From CAYXUW01 sp964468375 (GTDB lineage Bacteria > Planctomycetota > Phycisphaerae > Sedimentisphaerales > Anaerobacaceae): a stretch of DNA of 13,948 nt. The notes under the pieces are model-generated. The model saw nothing but the letters and a program-made list of their open reading frames with translations, made no database searches and was not told where the DNA came from. The stretch covers positions 1-13,948 of the forward strand of contig CAYXUW010000063.1 in NCBI GenBank assembly GCA_964468375.1. The letters are read 5' to 3'. The first letter of the stretch is position 1. Every line of letters starts with the position of its first letter. Shown here one piece after another: positions 8,601 through 13,698 of the stretch. The position numbers and the translations under genes were made by a program.

Positions 8601-9215
8601 TTCTCCTAAAATATCCGCCAGCCGCAGCAGATTTTGTTCGGTATATTCCAGTTTGCGAAGGGCCTCTTTTTTATGGGCTTTGTATTTGCTTATACCGGCC
8701 GCCTCTTCGAATATGGCTCTTCTCTCGGTTTTCGAGGAATTCAGTAGCTGTCCGACCTGTCCCTGCTCGATAATCGAATATGCCTTGACCCCTATACCGG
8801 TGTCCATAAATAGCTCGCGAATGTCTTTTAATCGGCAGATTTTGTTATTTATACGGTATTCACTCTCGCCGCTTTTGTAAATTTGTCGCGTAATCTGCAC
8901 TTCGTCGGCGTCGATTGCCAACGATCTGCTCCCTGTGCCGTTCGGATTGGAGAGAAACAAGCTTACTTCTGCCGTCCCGCCGGGCTTTCTGCTACTGCTG
9001 CCGCCGAATATAACATCTGCCATCTGCCCGCTGCGAAGACTTTTGGCGCTTTGTTCGCCAAGCACCCACTTTACCGCATCGACGACATTGCTCTTGCCGC
9101 ACCCGTTAGGCCCGACAATTGCCGTTACAGGCGAATCGAAGGTTAGTTCTATTTTGTCGGCGAAGCTTTTAAAGCCGTCAAGAATGATTTTTTCAAGTCT
9201 CATTTGTTGTTCCAT
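5628..9215 (-). CDS. smc: Chromosome segregation ATPase SMC
   Basis: This full-length SMC protein (1195 residues; the family is about 1150-1200) organises and segregates the chromosome, normally with the ScpA and ScpB partners, which are not in this window. The N-terminal head has Walker A GPNGCGKS (35-42) and the Q-loop region SIIEQGQVGQLL (about 147-158). Long coiled coils surround a hinge at about 520-665 (start FDYVEGILAEAI). The C-terminal head has the ABC signature LSGGEKAL (about 1095), Walker B FCFLDE (about 1119-1124) and the H-loop THAKRT. All ATPase motifs are intact. The start is uncertain: M1 lacks a Shine-Dalgarno, while M5 (MRLEKIILDGFKSFAD, codon 9203-9201) matches the usual SMC start and has GGAA about 7 bases upstream. 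Confidence 0.97.
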   Translation of the reverse strand: MEQQMRLEKIILDGFKSFADKIELTFDSPVTAIVGPNGCGKSNVVDAVKWVLGEQSAKSLRSGQMADVIFGGSSSRKPGGTAEVSLFLSNPNGTGSRSLAIDADEVQITRQIYKSGESEYRINNKICRLKDIRELFMDTGIGVKAYSIIEQGQVGQLLNSSKTERRAIFEEAAGISKYKAHKKEALRKLEYTEQNLLRLADILGEVQKQLRSIKYQAGKARNYLQYSERLKELQSNYSLAEYAKICAQNDEKQAGLDHLEDQLAGVAAEVGKTDALMSELGQKIIETENELNRTGNSLVAVQSKIEQNLQRIEFLRARITELQQRKTNSEKQIEHLQEQKNALEDDLKQQRAELTNGEKTLVEKKDSAEQLQKLIHEISAECASLEADLEDEKSGIIDIVRRTAQLHNEVQSISDYRSNLSSQKDRLSGRAENEQAELEKLLTEKAQYNARLSDVEKVLEELQQSLEAKRKETEEINSSMSAESKQLAQSKETRSALNSELAILADMEARREGINNAVKGILARRNKFDYVEGILAEAITADVKYANAVEAALEGKTDALVVNSTGKLTADKETAEKLEGRVNFLCMDKVKPFEDKNDLSKFPYIKGRLVEFVKSERKYAPLIWKLLGKTIVVDSIDAAIEAAEKISPGYQFVTLKGECLTSDGLVKLGPLGKTTGLISRKSRLRQLEDTIAETTAKITESEERIEKNNRINEHLAKLCKELRTAIYEANTEKMEINSKLTIYEQNIKRLSEEQPLIAGEIELLETQIAQSVQKEYDSKQKLQELETVNSQRTKRIEELEAKYAERKTEQQNLTTQLTDLRVALGQTAEQIKASKQAIATLKSQIEGNQTTTETAEEEIRNSELEIQNSHRDILTCEATVSELFVEKEKNQSASSKLQDKIEQLLEEQKQTEQLIRQKRAEQSEIEQKITELKIELSQLEVKGQDLVERVQDELQINLVEAYENYKERQVNWEEVREEMTELRGKIERLGNVNLDAITEQEELEKRNEFLSTQVEDLNKSKNQLQQLINRLNTKSREKFRETFEEIRVHFQQIFRKMFGGGKADIVLDDNEDILEAGIDIIARLPGKETMNISLLSGGEKALTAITLLFAVFKAKPSPFCFLDEIDAALDEANNERFNMLLREFQKYSQFIIITHAKRTMSIADVLIGITMQTRGVSKKISVRFDHVGEETAAVA

Positions 9216-9278
9216 CGCTAATATATTTTGTTATTGAAAGCCCCGAAAGGCCAGCTATGGCGATTTCACTGCTTAACG

Positions 9279-9294
9279 GGCGGTTTTTACCGCC
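9279..9294. other. GC-rich hairpin between the FlgI-like gene and smc
   Basis: GGCGG (9279-9283) and CCGCC (9290-9294) form a perfect 5-base stem with a 6-base loop. It lies in the 132-base gap between two co-directional genes. On the transcribed minus strand no T-run follows, so it is not a convincing terminator. An RNA processing or stability element is possible. The rest of this gap shows no clear promoter. Confidence 0.3.
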
Positions 9295-9347
9295 TATCAA
9301 CGCAACACGATACTATTATCGGCCGAAGATATGTTTTCTCTTGATAA

Positions 9348-10955
9348 TTATGGGTTGGTTTTTGGCGGGGGACCAACGTGAAATTCTGCGTCCACGGCGC
9401 CTTTATCACACATTTGTTTCAAAAGGGCGATTGCTTCGGCGTAAGAAACGTTTAACCCCCGGGGCTCTTCTTGTGTTTGTTTAACCGGTTCTTCGCATAG
9501 AGTTTTGATAATGTCACTAAGTTCAAAGGTAGTTTTAAGTTGAACTATTAGATTGGGACGTGTTGGGTGTTTGCGGAGTATTGAAACATATTTCTGACCT
9601 GCCGGGGCATTTATTGTTATGCTCCCGTCGGCCGACTGGACGAAAATATTGTCACGGCAGTATATTGGGCCACCGAACAGCACAATTCGCGGCTTGCCGC
9701 TACGGGACACAAAAATGTCCTTATAGGCGGTTTGCGGAATTTGTTCGAGATAAAAACTGCGCCCAATCAGCTTTCGCATTACTGAAATATCGTCTAATTT
9801 TCTTAGGTTTTCATATGCCGCCAGCCGGACATCGAAGTTGCTGTCTCGCAGCAGCTTACGAGATATTGCAATGGCATCATTCCGCCTGGCTGATGTAGCG
9901 ATAGCATCCAAAGCTTCGATGCGATATGGTGAGTTTTTGTCTGATGCTATCTCCCGAAGGGTGCTTAAGCCCTCGTCGCTGCCGAGATTGAGCATACATC
10001 TGGCTGCCCTCAGACGTACCTCTTCTTGAGATGAATTCAACAGGGCCGCCAGCTTGCTTAAGCTTTCATTACCTATGGCTTCGAGAGTCATTTCAGCGAA
10101 ATACTTGTTTTCCGAGACAGCCAGCTCTTTAACAAACGTTCTTATCCTTTCTCTGGTAGCTTCTGGTGTCGCAGTAAGGTATGTCGCCTTCACTATCGGT
10201 ATGAATCTTTCTTTTTGGTTGATATATTTATCCGGTGTCTGGAGTTCAATCTGGCTTGGCGAGACCGCTCTGGCTGTGCCGTCGCCGAAACGCTCGTTTA
10301 ATTTGTTACGGATAATACTTGCCGTTTTATAATCCGGCTGGCGGAGCCCCAGTTTAATTTTATGCTCTCCAAGGGACTCGCCGCCTCCTAATATGTAGCC
10401 GGTTTTTTTATTTGGTTTTTTAGAGCTCAGGGTATCTATAAATACCGGTCCTTTCGCCGTAGCCAAAGCTTTTATCGCTATGCCGAACCCACCAGCTGCC
10501 TTAAGCTCGGTGCCATAAAGCCAGCCGCCCTCCAGAGAGATTGTTTGTGTGTCAGGCAGTGCCGCTACTCTCACATCGAAGGGCTCATCTTTCGGAGCTA
10601 ACGTCGACATAACTCCCTGCACCAGCACCACAGCCGTGTCATGGCTGCTGATAAGTGCGTCAACGTTTACCTTGTCCGCATCTAACTGCTGCAGGATATA
10701 TTGCTTAAGATATTCCCTAATCTGCACGGGACATTCCTCTGAGCCCGTGCCGTTTAGCCCGCCGACCAGACCGTATCCCTCAACCGGAATTGTTTTGAAG
10801 GCAAAAACCTCGGCAAGCGACCCTATGGTAGTGCCCAAGTTTGTTTTGGTTTCGAACTCGCCTATATCTTTCTGCGCCGGCTCGCAGCCGATTGTAAAAA
10901 GAGCGACAAACAGTATGCTTACTGCACAGCTTGTTTTTATATGTCGGATTATCAT
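9348..10955 (-). CDS. Putative lipoprotein: FlgI-like (P-ring) domain with HEAT-repeat insertion
   Basis: This is a 535-residue exported protein. A signal peptide ends in the lipobox-like FTIGC (Cys24; Thr at -3 is unusual). The region at about 48-265 resembles flagellar P-ring FlgI: GYGLVGGLNGTG (59-70), then TAVVLVQGVMSTLAPKDEPFDVRV, and a later block with TARAVSPSQIELQTPDKY. About four HEAT-type helical pairs follow (about 282-390, e.g. NFDVRLAAYENLRKLDD). A C-terminal segment ends AIALLKQMCDKGAVDAEF, similar to the FlgI C-terminus (ILQSMQSAGCLRAKLE). FlgI is normally a soluble periplasmic ring protein of about 350 residues, without HEAT repeats or lipidation, so this is not an ordinary flagellar FlgI. 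No flagellar gene is nearby. The start at 10955 is preferred because AAGGG lies 11 bases upstream and the signal peptide is cleaner; an in-frame ATG at 10979 is the alternative. Confidence 0.8.
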   Translation of the reverse strand: MIIRHIKTSCAVSILFVALFTIGCEPAQKDIGEFETKTNLGTTIGSLAEVFAFKTIPVEGYGLVGGLNGTGSEECPVQIREYLKQYILQQLDADKVNVDALISSHDTAVVLVQGVMSTLAPKDEPFDVRVAALPDTQTISLEGGWLYGTELKAAGGFGIAIKALATAKGPVFIDTLSSKKPNKKTGYILGGGESLGEHKIKLGLRQPDYKTASIIRNKLNERFGDGTARAVSPSQIELQTPDKYINQKERFIPIVKATYLTATPEATRERIRTFVKELAVSENKYFAEMTLEAIGNESLSKLAALLNSSQEEVRLRAARCMLNLGSDEGLSTLREIASDKNSPYRIEALDAIATSARRNDAIAISRKLLRDSNFDVRLAAYENLRKLDDISVMRKLIGRSFYLEQIPQTAYKDIFVSRSGKPRIVLFGGPIYCRDNIFVQSADGSITINAPAGQKYVSILRKHPTRPNLIVQLKTTFELSDIIKTLCEEPVKQTQEEPRGLNVSYAEAIALLKQMCDKGAVDAEFHVGPPPKTNP

Positions 10956-11048
10956 CGTAATAAATACCCTTATGCTCATTACTTACTATCGTTCTAAAAA
11001 CCAGGTATCTGCAATAATAAATCGTATAAGTGCCAAATAAGCAACCAT

Positions 11049-11468
11049 TTACTCCCCAGCTATCTGGCAGATAACCGTCCTTGTTCTCGGCCTTGTATCG
11101 AAATCAACCAGGACAATCTGCTGCCAGGTACCGAGGGTAAGCCGTCCATTTACAATCGGAACACTTAGCGACGGCCCTAAAAGTGAAGCCCTTATATGAG
11201 AATGGCCGTTATCGTCGTGCCATGTTTCTTCGTGCTCGTATCGGCCGTTTTTAGGGGCGATTTTCTCGAATACCGCCGCTATATCATGATTTACCAGTCC
11301 CGGTTCGTATTCCGTCGTCGTAATCCCTCCTGTAGAACCAATATTAAAAAGGGTAACGATTCCGGAAACTATATCCGATTTTGTAATAGTCTCGCTTACC
11401 TGTTCGGTAATATTAACAATATCACAGCGGCCTTTTGTCTTAACTGTTATCTTTTCTGTTCTAACCAT
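11049..11468 (-). CDS. yjbQ: YjbQ/UPF0047 family protein, complete
   Basis: This 139-residue protein of the YjbQ (UPF0047) family has the normal family length. The E. coli member has weak thiamine-phosphate synthase activity; the physiological role is not settled. Seen here are the N-terminal STGGITTTEYEPG block and the conserved histidine-rich core HDDNGHSHIRASLLGPSL. The terminal block RLTLGTWQQIVLVDFDTRPR also matches. The fold is a small beta-rich domain that usually forms trimers. It is likely cytoplasmic. It lies 43 bases after the glycosyltransferase gene. No Shine-Dalgarno is visible. A second, truncated copy of the same gene lies on the other side of the glycosyltransferase. Confidence 0.92.
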   Translation of the reverse strand: MVRTEKITVKTKGRCDIVNITEQVSETITKSDIVSGIVTLFNIGSTGGITTTEYEPGLVNHDIAAVFEKIAPKNGRYEHEETWHDDNGHSHIRASLLGPSLSVPIVNGRLTLGTWQQIVLVDFDTRPRTRTVICQIAGE

Positions 11469-11511
11469 GTCAGCATCATTCTATTATTTTCAAGTCTTAA
11501 ACGACCGAATT

Positions 11512-13101
11512 TCATTGTACCTCTTGGCTGGAATATGAAGTTTGGTGAATTCTTTTGTAAATAACCATTTCGGTAAATTTCTCTGTTGTAAAAGGAATAT
11601 GAACATGAGGATCGGGACGATTGCCGCTACGGTCTGAGTCGTGTACCGTAAGTCTTACCGGTTCGTAATACTTAAGTAATGTCCCTGATAATTGAATAAG
11701 TAAGCCTCCGAATACCCCACAAGCACTTTCAGGAAAAATCCAGTCGGGCATGTCATCTTTACTAATAGTTCTAGTTGTCTTGAACCTCGCGTCGATGATA
11801 CGCATGTCAGTATAGAAAATAAGCGGGAATTCAGGGTCATGCACGAATATTGACTCATTGGGATTACCGTTTTTGCGAAGATAGGAAACTACGTCTTCTG
11901 TACGATCTTCATAATTGGAAGTTATCTCCTGAATGAACCTGACAAAAGGCATTTGTATCGTTGCCGAGCCGATTATGGGGTAAGCGGTTAACACAGCGGT
12001 AAGATTTGATAAACAAAGTATTCCAATGAATGCATACCGCACAGACCGAACTCTGATATGATTTACCAGTATAGTTGATGCCAGCAATATAGCCACCGGA
12101 AGCAATGAAAGGATATATCTAAAATAGGCACCAACCATTAAGCCGGTCACGATTAACTGTATTGGTATAAGCAGCCACAATAGAAGTTCGATATCTCTTG
12201 AGGTATGTTTTCTTTCAGTTTTGGGCGACCTCAATCTTTCAAAAGCGTATGTTGCAGGTTTGATTAGCAGTACGGGCAGAGCAACAAAGTAAAAATGAAG
12301 GCTAGATATGTAAAACAGGATATTATAACCAAGATTGCTAATTCCCACACTCTGAGCGTGGTTCTGAAACTTAGCATACGCAAGCCAGGGAATTACAAGT
12401 ACAACAAAGATGCCGAAACAGGTTAACATGTTTACAATCAAGTGCCGGTGTTTGCGGCGGATTAAAATGGTGCAAATTCCTAAGCCAACGATATTCCCGA
12501 ATACGAAGATGTAGTTGCAGTAAAACTGTGCGGTCAGGGCGGCAACCACAAGAGCGATTCCTGACTTTGGTCTTCCACTAATCAAAAGCTTATAGCCATA
12601 AATCAACCAAAGCTGGGCCAGCATAACTACTGCATAATAACGACACTGCCTAACGTGGAGTAAAAATGCGATATTAGTAACCAACAGTAGGCCGGCTATG
12701 ATTGCTGTCTCATGCTTGTTATAGATTCGCCGTGCTATATATAACATTGACAGAAATGACAAAAATCCTAGTACTGCAAAAGGCAATCTTGCTGAAAAGG
12801 TGCTTTTGCCGAAAACCAAAAATGAGCCGGCTACAATATACTCATCGAGCCACGGCGACCATGTCCAAATCAAATCTTCGTTGTAATCATACCCGGGCGC
12901 ATTGAGCATGATAAAGTTTTTGCCGTCGGTGATTTTGGGTACGCCATACTTTGTAATGTTTATTCCCAAAAGTGCCGTCTCAGCTTCATCTCCCCACAGA
13001 TATCGATCACCAAGATTATAAAGAAGGGCAAACAACGCAAGTAAAATCAGTATGATGTAAATGGGTAGGATTTTAGCGTTAATATAACCGAGGAATTTCA
13101 T
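11512..13101 (-). CDS. GT-C fold membrane glycosyltransferase (GT39/PMT-like)
   Basis: This 529-residue polytopic membrane protein has about nine or ten hydrophobic helices, the first at about 12-29 (LPIYIILILLALFALLYN). The first periplasmic loop has WGDEAETALLG (36-46); an acidic D-E pair here is the catalytic signature of GT-C enzymes that use polyprenyl-phosphate sugars (ArnT, PMT, GT39). Further on, SARLPFAVLGFLSFLSMLY and VRQCRYYAVVML also match that family. A soluble C-terminal part of about 130 residues follows the helices. It probably adds a sugar to a lipid, polysaccharide or protein at the outer face of the inner membrane; the acceptor is unknown. The ORF can be extended to 13173, but the extra 24 residues lie in another frame of the yjbQ remnant and lack a signal. 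The ATG at 13101 follows ATAGGTTAG, a weak ribosome site. Confidence 0.85.
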   Translation of the reverse strand: MKFLGYINAKILPIYIILILLALFALLYNLGDRYLWGDEAETALLGINITKYGVPKITDGKNFIMLNAPGYDYNEDLIWTWSPWLDEYIVAGSFLVFGKSTFSARLPFAVLGFLSFLSMLYIARRIYNKHETAIIAGLLLVTNIAFLLHVRQCRYYAVVMLAQLWLIYGYKLLISGRPKSGIALVVAALTAQFYCNYIFVFGNIVGLGICTILIRRKHRHLIVNMLTCFGIFVVLVIPWLAYAKFQNHAQSVGISNLGYNILFYISSLHFYFVALPVLLIKPATYAFERLRSPKTERKHTSRDIELLLWLLIPIQLIVTGLMVGAYFRYILSLLPVAILLASTILVNHIRVRSVRYAFIGILCLSNLTAVLTAYPIIGSATIQMPFVRFIQEITSNYEDRTEDVVSYLRKNGNPNESIFVHDPEFPLIFYTDMRIIDARFKTTRTISKDDMPDWIFPESACGVFGGLLIQLSGTLLKYYEPVRLTVHDSDRSGNRPDPHVHIPFTTEKFTEMVIYKRIHQTSYSSQEVQ

Positions 13102-13108
13102 ATCTAAC

Positions 13109-13297
13109 CTATAGTTTTTCGACTCGGCCAGGTTCATATTCCGTCGTTGTAATACCGGCAGTGGAGCCGACATTGAAAAGAGTGGCCGTTCCTGATATTA
13201 TTTTTGATTGAGCGACGGCCTCAGTCGTCTGCTCTATGATATTGACAACATCGCAATTGCCCGATGTTTTTACCCTGATTTTTTCCGTTTTTACCAT
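13109..13297 (-). pseudogene. yjbQ: Truncated yjbQ copy (5' part only)
   Basis: The 62-residue ORF starts MVKTEKIRVKTSGNCDVV and runs to TTTEYEPG, then ends after five unrelated residues (RVEKL) at a TAG. It matches the first 57 residues of the complete copy at 11049-11468 with 39 identities by hand count, so the copies diverged long ago or came from different sources. The histidine-rich core and the GTWQ block are absent, so it cannot fold as a normal YjbQ. The glycosyltransferase ATG lies 7 bases beyond the stop. No 3' half is found elsewhere in the window. The ORF can be extended to ATG 13339, but MVKTEK matches the start of the complete gene, so 13297 is chosen. Confidence 0.85.
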
Positions 13298-13339
13298 TAC
13301 CCGGCTAAGGTAGCGAATATCATCTGTTTTTGCAAGCAT

Positions 13340-13345
13340 CCTCCT
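13340..13345 (-). promoter_or_regulatory. Perfect AGGAGG directly abutting an ATG
   Basis: On the minus strand AGGAGG occupies 13345-13340 and is followed with zero spacing by an ATG (13339-13337) in frame with the truncated yjbQ. Zero spacing is too short for efficient use of that ATG. The next possible start is a TTG at 13335 with 4 bases spacing, in another frame. It is the strongest Shine-Dalgarno of the leftward run, and it leads into a broken gene. Confidence 0.5.
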
Positions 13346-13368
13346 GAAAAGAGGGCAGGCCCCTTTTC
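13346..13368 (-). promoter_or_regulatory. Leader hairpin upstream of truncated yjbQ
   Basis: GAAAAG (13346-13351) plus GGG (13353-13355) pair with CCC (13360-13362) plus CTTTTC (13363-13368), giving nine pairs, one bulged A and a 4-base loop. On the minus strand the stem ends immediately before AGGAGG. It could tune translation or stability of the leftward transcript. Read rightward it is followed by TTTGTGTTGG, a poor terminator. Confidence 0.45.
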
Positions 13369-13394
13369 TTTGTGTTGGTTTTGGCTTTTGGAAT

Positions 13395-13423
13395 AAAAAA
13401 ATTTAAAAATTTTGAATTTTTTT
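13395..13423 (+). promoter_or_regulatory. Three phased A/T tracts upstream of the rRNA promoter
   Basis: AAAAAAATTT (13395-13404), AAAAATTTT (13405-13413) and AATTTTTTT (13415-13423) follow each other at a 10-base period. The outer two form a 9-base inverted repeat. Phased A-tracts bend DNA, and this block ends 10 bases before the -35 box, the place of an UP element that binds the RNA polymerase alpha subunits. Inferred role: activation of rRNA transcription. Confidence 0.5.
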
Positions 13424-13433
13424 GCATATTCTG

Positions 13434-13463
13434 TTGACCGAAAGGCATACTTGACTGTATTAT
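13434..13463 (+). promoter_or_regulatory. Sigma70-like promoter of the 16S rRNA gene
   Basis: TTGACC (13434-13439, 5/6 of consensus) is followed after 18 bases by TATTAT (13458-13463, 5/6). Transcription would start near 13470, giving a leader of about 230 bases before mature 16S. The A/T tracts just upstream fit a strong rRNA promoter. The stretch after the -10 (ATAACTA) is A/T rich, followed by a run of six G at 13476-13481. Confidence 0.65.
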
Positions 13464-13509
13464 ATAACTAATCAAGGGGGGCGATTTATAGTGGTTAAAG
13501 TATGCCTTT
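13441..13509. repeat. 12-base perfect inverted repeat spanning the rRNA start region
   Basis: AAAGGCATACTT (13441-13452) and AAGTATGCCTTT (13498-13509) are exact reverse complements separated by 45 bases. The left arm lies between the -35 and -10 boxes, and the right arm about 30-40 bases after the predicted start. Possible readings are paired operator sites, or ends of a very small mobile relic. No target-site duplication is visible at its edges. Confidence 0.6.
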
Positions 13510-13531
13510 TGCCACTATTTTAATGTATAGA

Positions 13532-13543
13532 GTTCTTTTACAA
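13532..13543 (+). promoter_or_regulatory. boxA-like antitermination site
   Basis: GTTCTTTTACAA matches the bacterial rRNA boxA GCTCTTTAACAA at 10 of 12 positions. It lies between the rRNA promoter and the leader hairpins, where boxA is expected. Known role of the family: it is bound by NusB-S10 and makes RNA polymerase resist termination in rRNA operons. Confidence 0.5.
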
Positions 13544-13563
13544 GTTAACAGTTAAGCCAAATA

Positions 13564-13638
13564 GCAGCGAAAGTGCAGTTCTTGCGGTGAATACGCGTTA
13601 CCGCAGGAGCTTAAAATTTTTTTCAGCACTTTCGGTGC
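13564..13638 (+). promoter_or_regulatory. Nested rRNA leader stem structure
   Basis: The outer stem pairs 13564-13576 (GCAGCGAAAGTGC) with 13626-13638 (GCACTTTCGGTGC), 12 pairs and one G-G mismatch. Inside it sits the hairpin 13578-13610 and a U-tract. A competing stem, CACTTT (13627-13632) with AAAGTG (13646-13651), would exclude the outer stem. The arrangement may direct leader folding, processing or attenuation. It is not the usual 16S leader-trailer stem, whose partner would lie beyond the window. Confidence 0.5.
13578..13623 (+). terminator. Terminator-like hairpin with U-tract in the rRNA leader
   Basis: Bases 13578-13590 and 13598-13610 form 13 pairs (three are G-U) around the 7-base loop ATACGCG. 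TTAAAA and then seven T (13617-13623) follow. The six-base gap between stem and U-run weakens it as an intrinsic terminator. Its position after a boxA-like site would suit an attenuator that antitermination overcomes. Confidence 0.35.
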
Positions 13639-13665
13639 GTATGCCAAAGTGTTGAGCCTTCTAAA

Positions 13666-13695
13666 TCGACGAAAACCTCTTATGAGGTTCGACGA
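13666..13695 (+). promoter_or_regulatory. Hairpin flanked by TCGACGA repeats before the 16S 5' end
   Basis: AACCTC (13674-13679) and GAGGTT (13684-13689) form a perfect 6-base stem with loop TTAT. The direct repeats TCGACGA at 13666-13672 and 13689-13695 flank it. It ends about 3 bases before the predicted mature 16S end, so it could mark the 5' processing site. Confidence 0.5.
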
Positions 13696-13698
13696 TAC

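Noticed and set aside
9225..9260. Imperfect GGCC-TTTC-GGGGC hairpin followed by TTT upstream of smc, as a terminator
   Set aside because: Only three or four pairs form and the T-run is three bases. It is too weak to call.
10986..11048. A 20-codon minus-strand ORF (MVAYLALIRF...) starting right after the yjbQ stop
   Set aside because: It has no ribosome site or recognisable similarity, and it lies in a short A/T-rich gap where such ORFs arise by chance. It also does not match the missing 3' half of the yjbQ stub.
13102..13173. N-terminal extension of the glycosyltransferase (MSAPLPVLQRRNMNLAES...)
   Set aside because: It lies in another frame of the yjbQ remnant, has no signal or family similarity, and the ATG at 13101 has a better position directly before the first membrane helix.
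13395..13423. A/T palindrome as a bidirectional terminator
   Set aside because: The stem would be only A-T pairs. There is no complete gene ending here on either strand, and the place fits an upstream promoter element better.
13441..13509. Inverted repeat called as a MITE or IS relic
   Set aside because: It is only 69 bases long, there is no target duplication at the edges (flanks CCG and TGCC), and other copies cannot be checked in this window. It is kept as an inverted repeat only.
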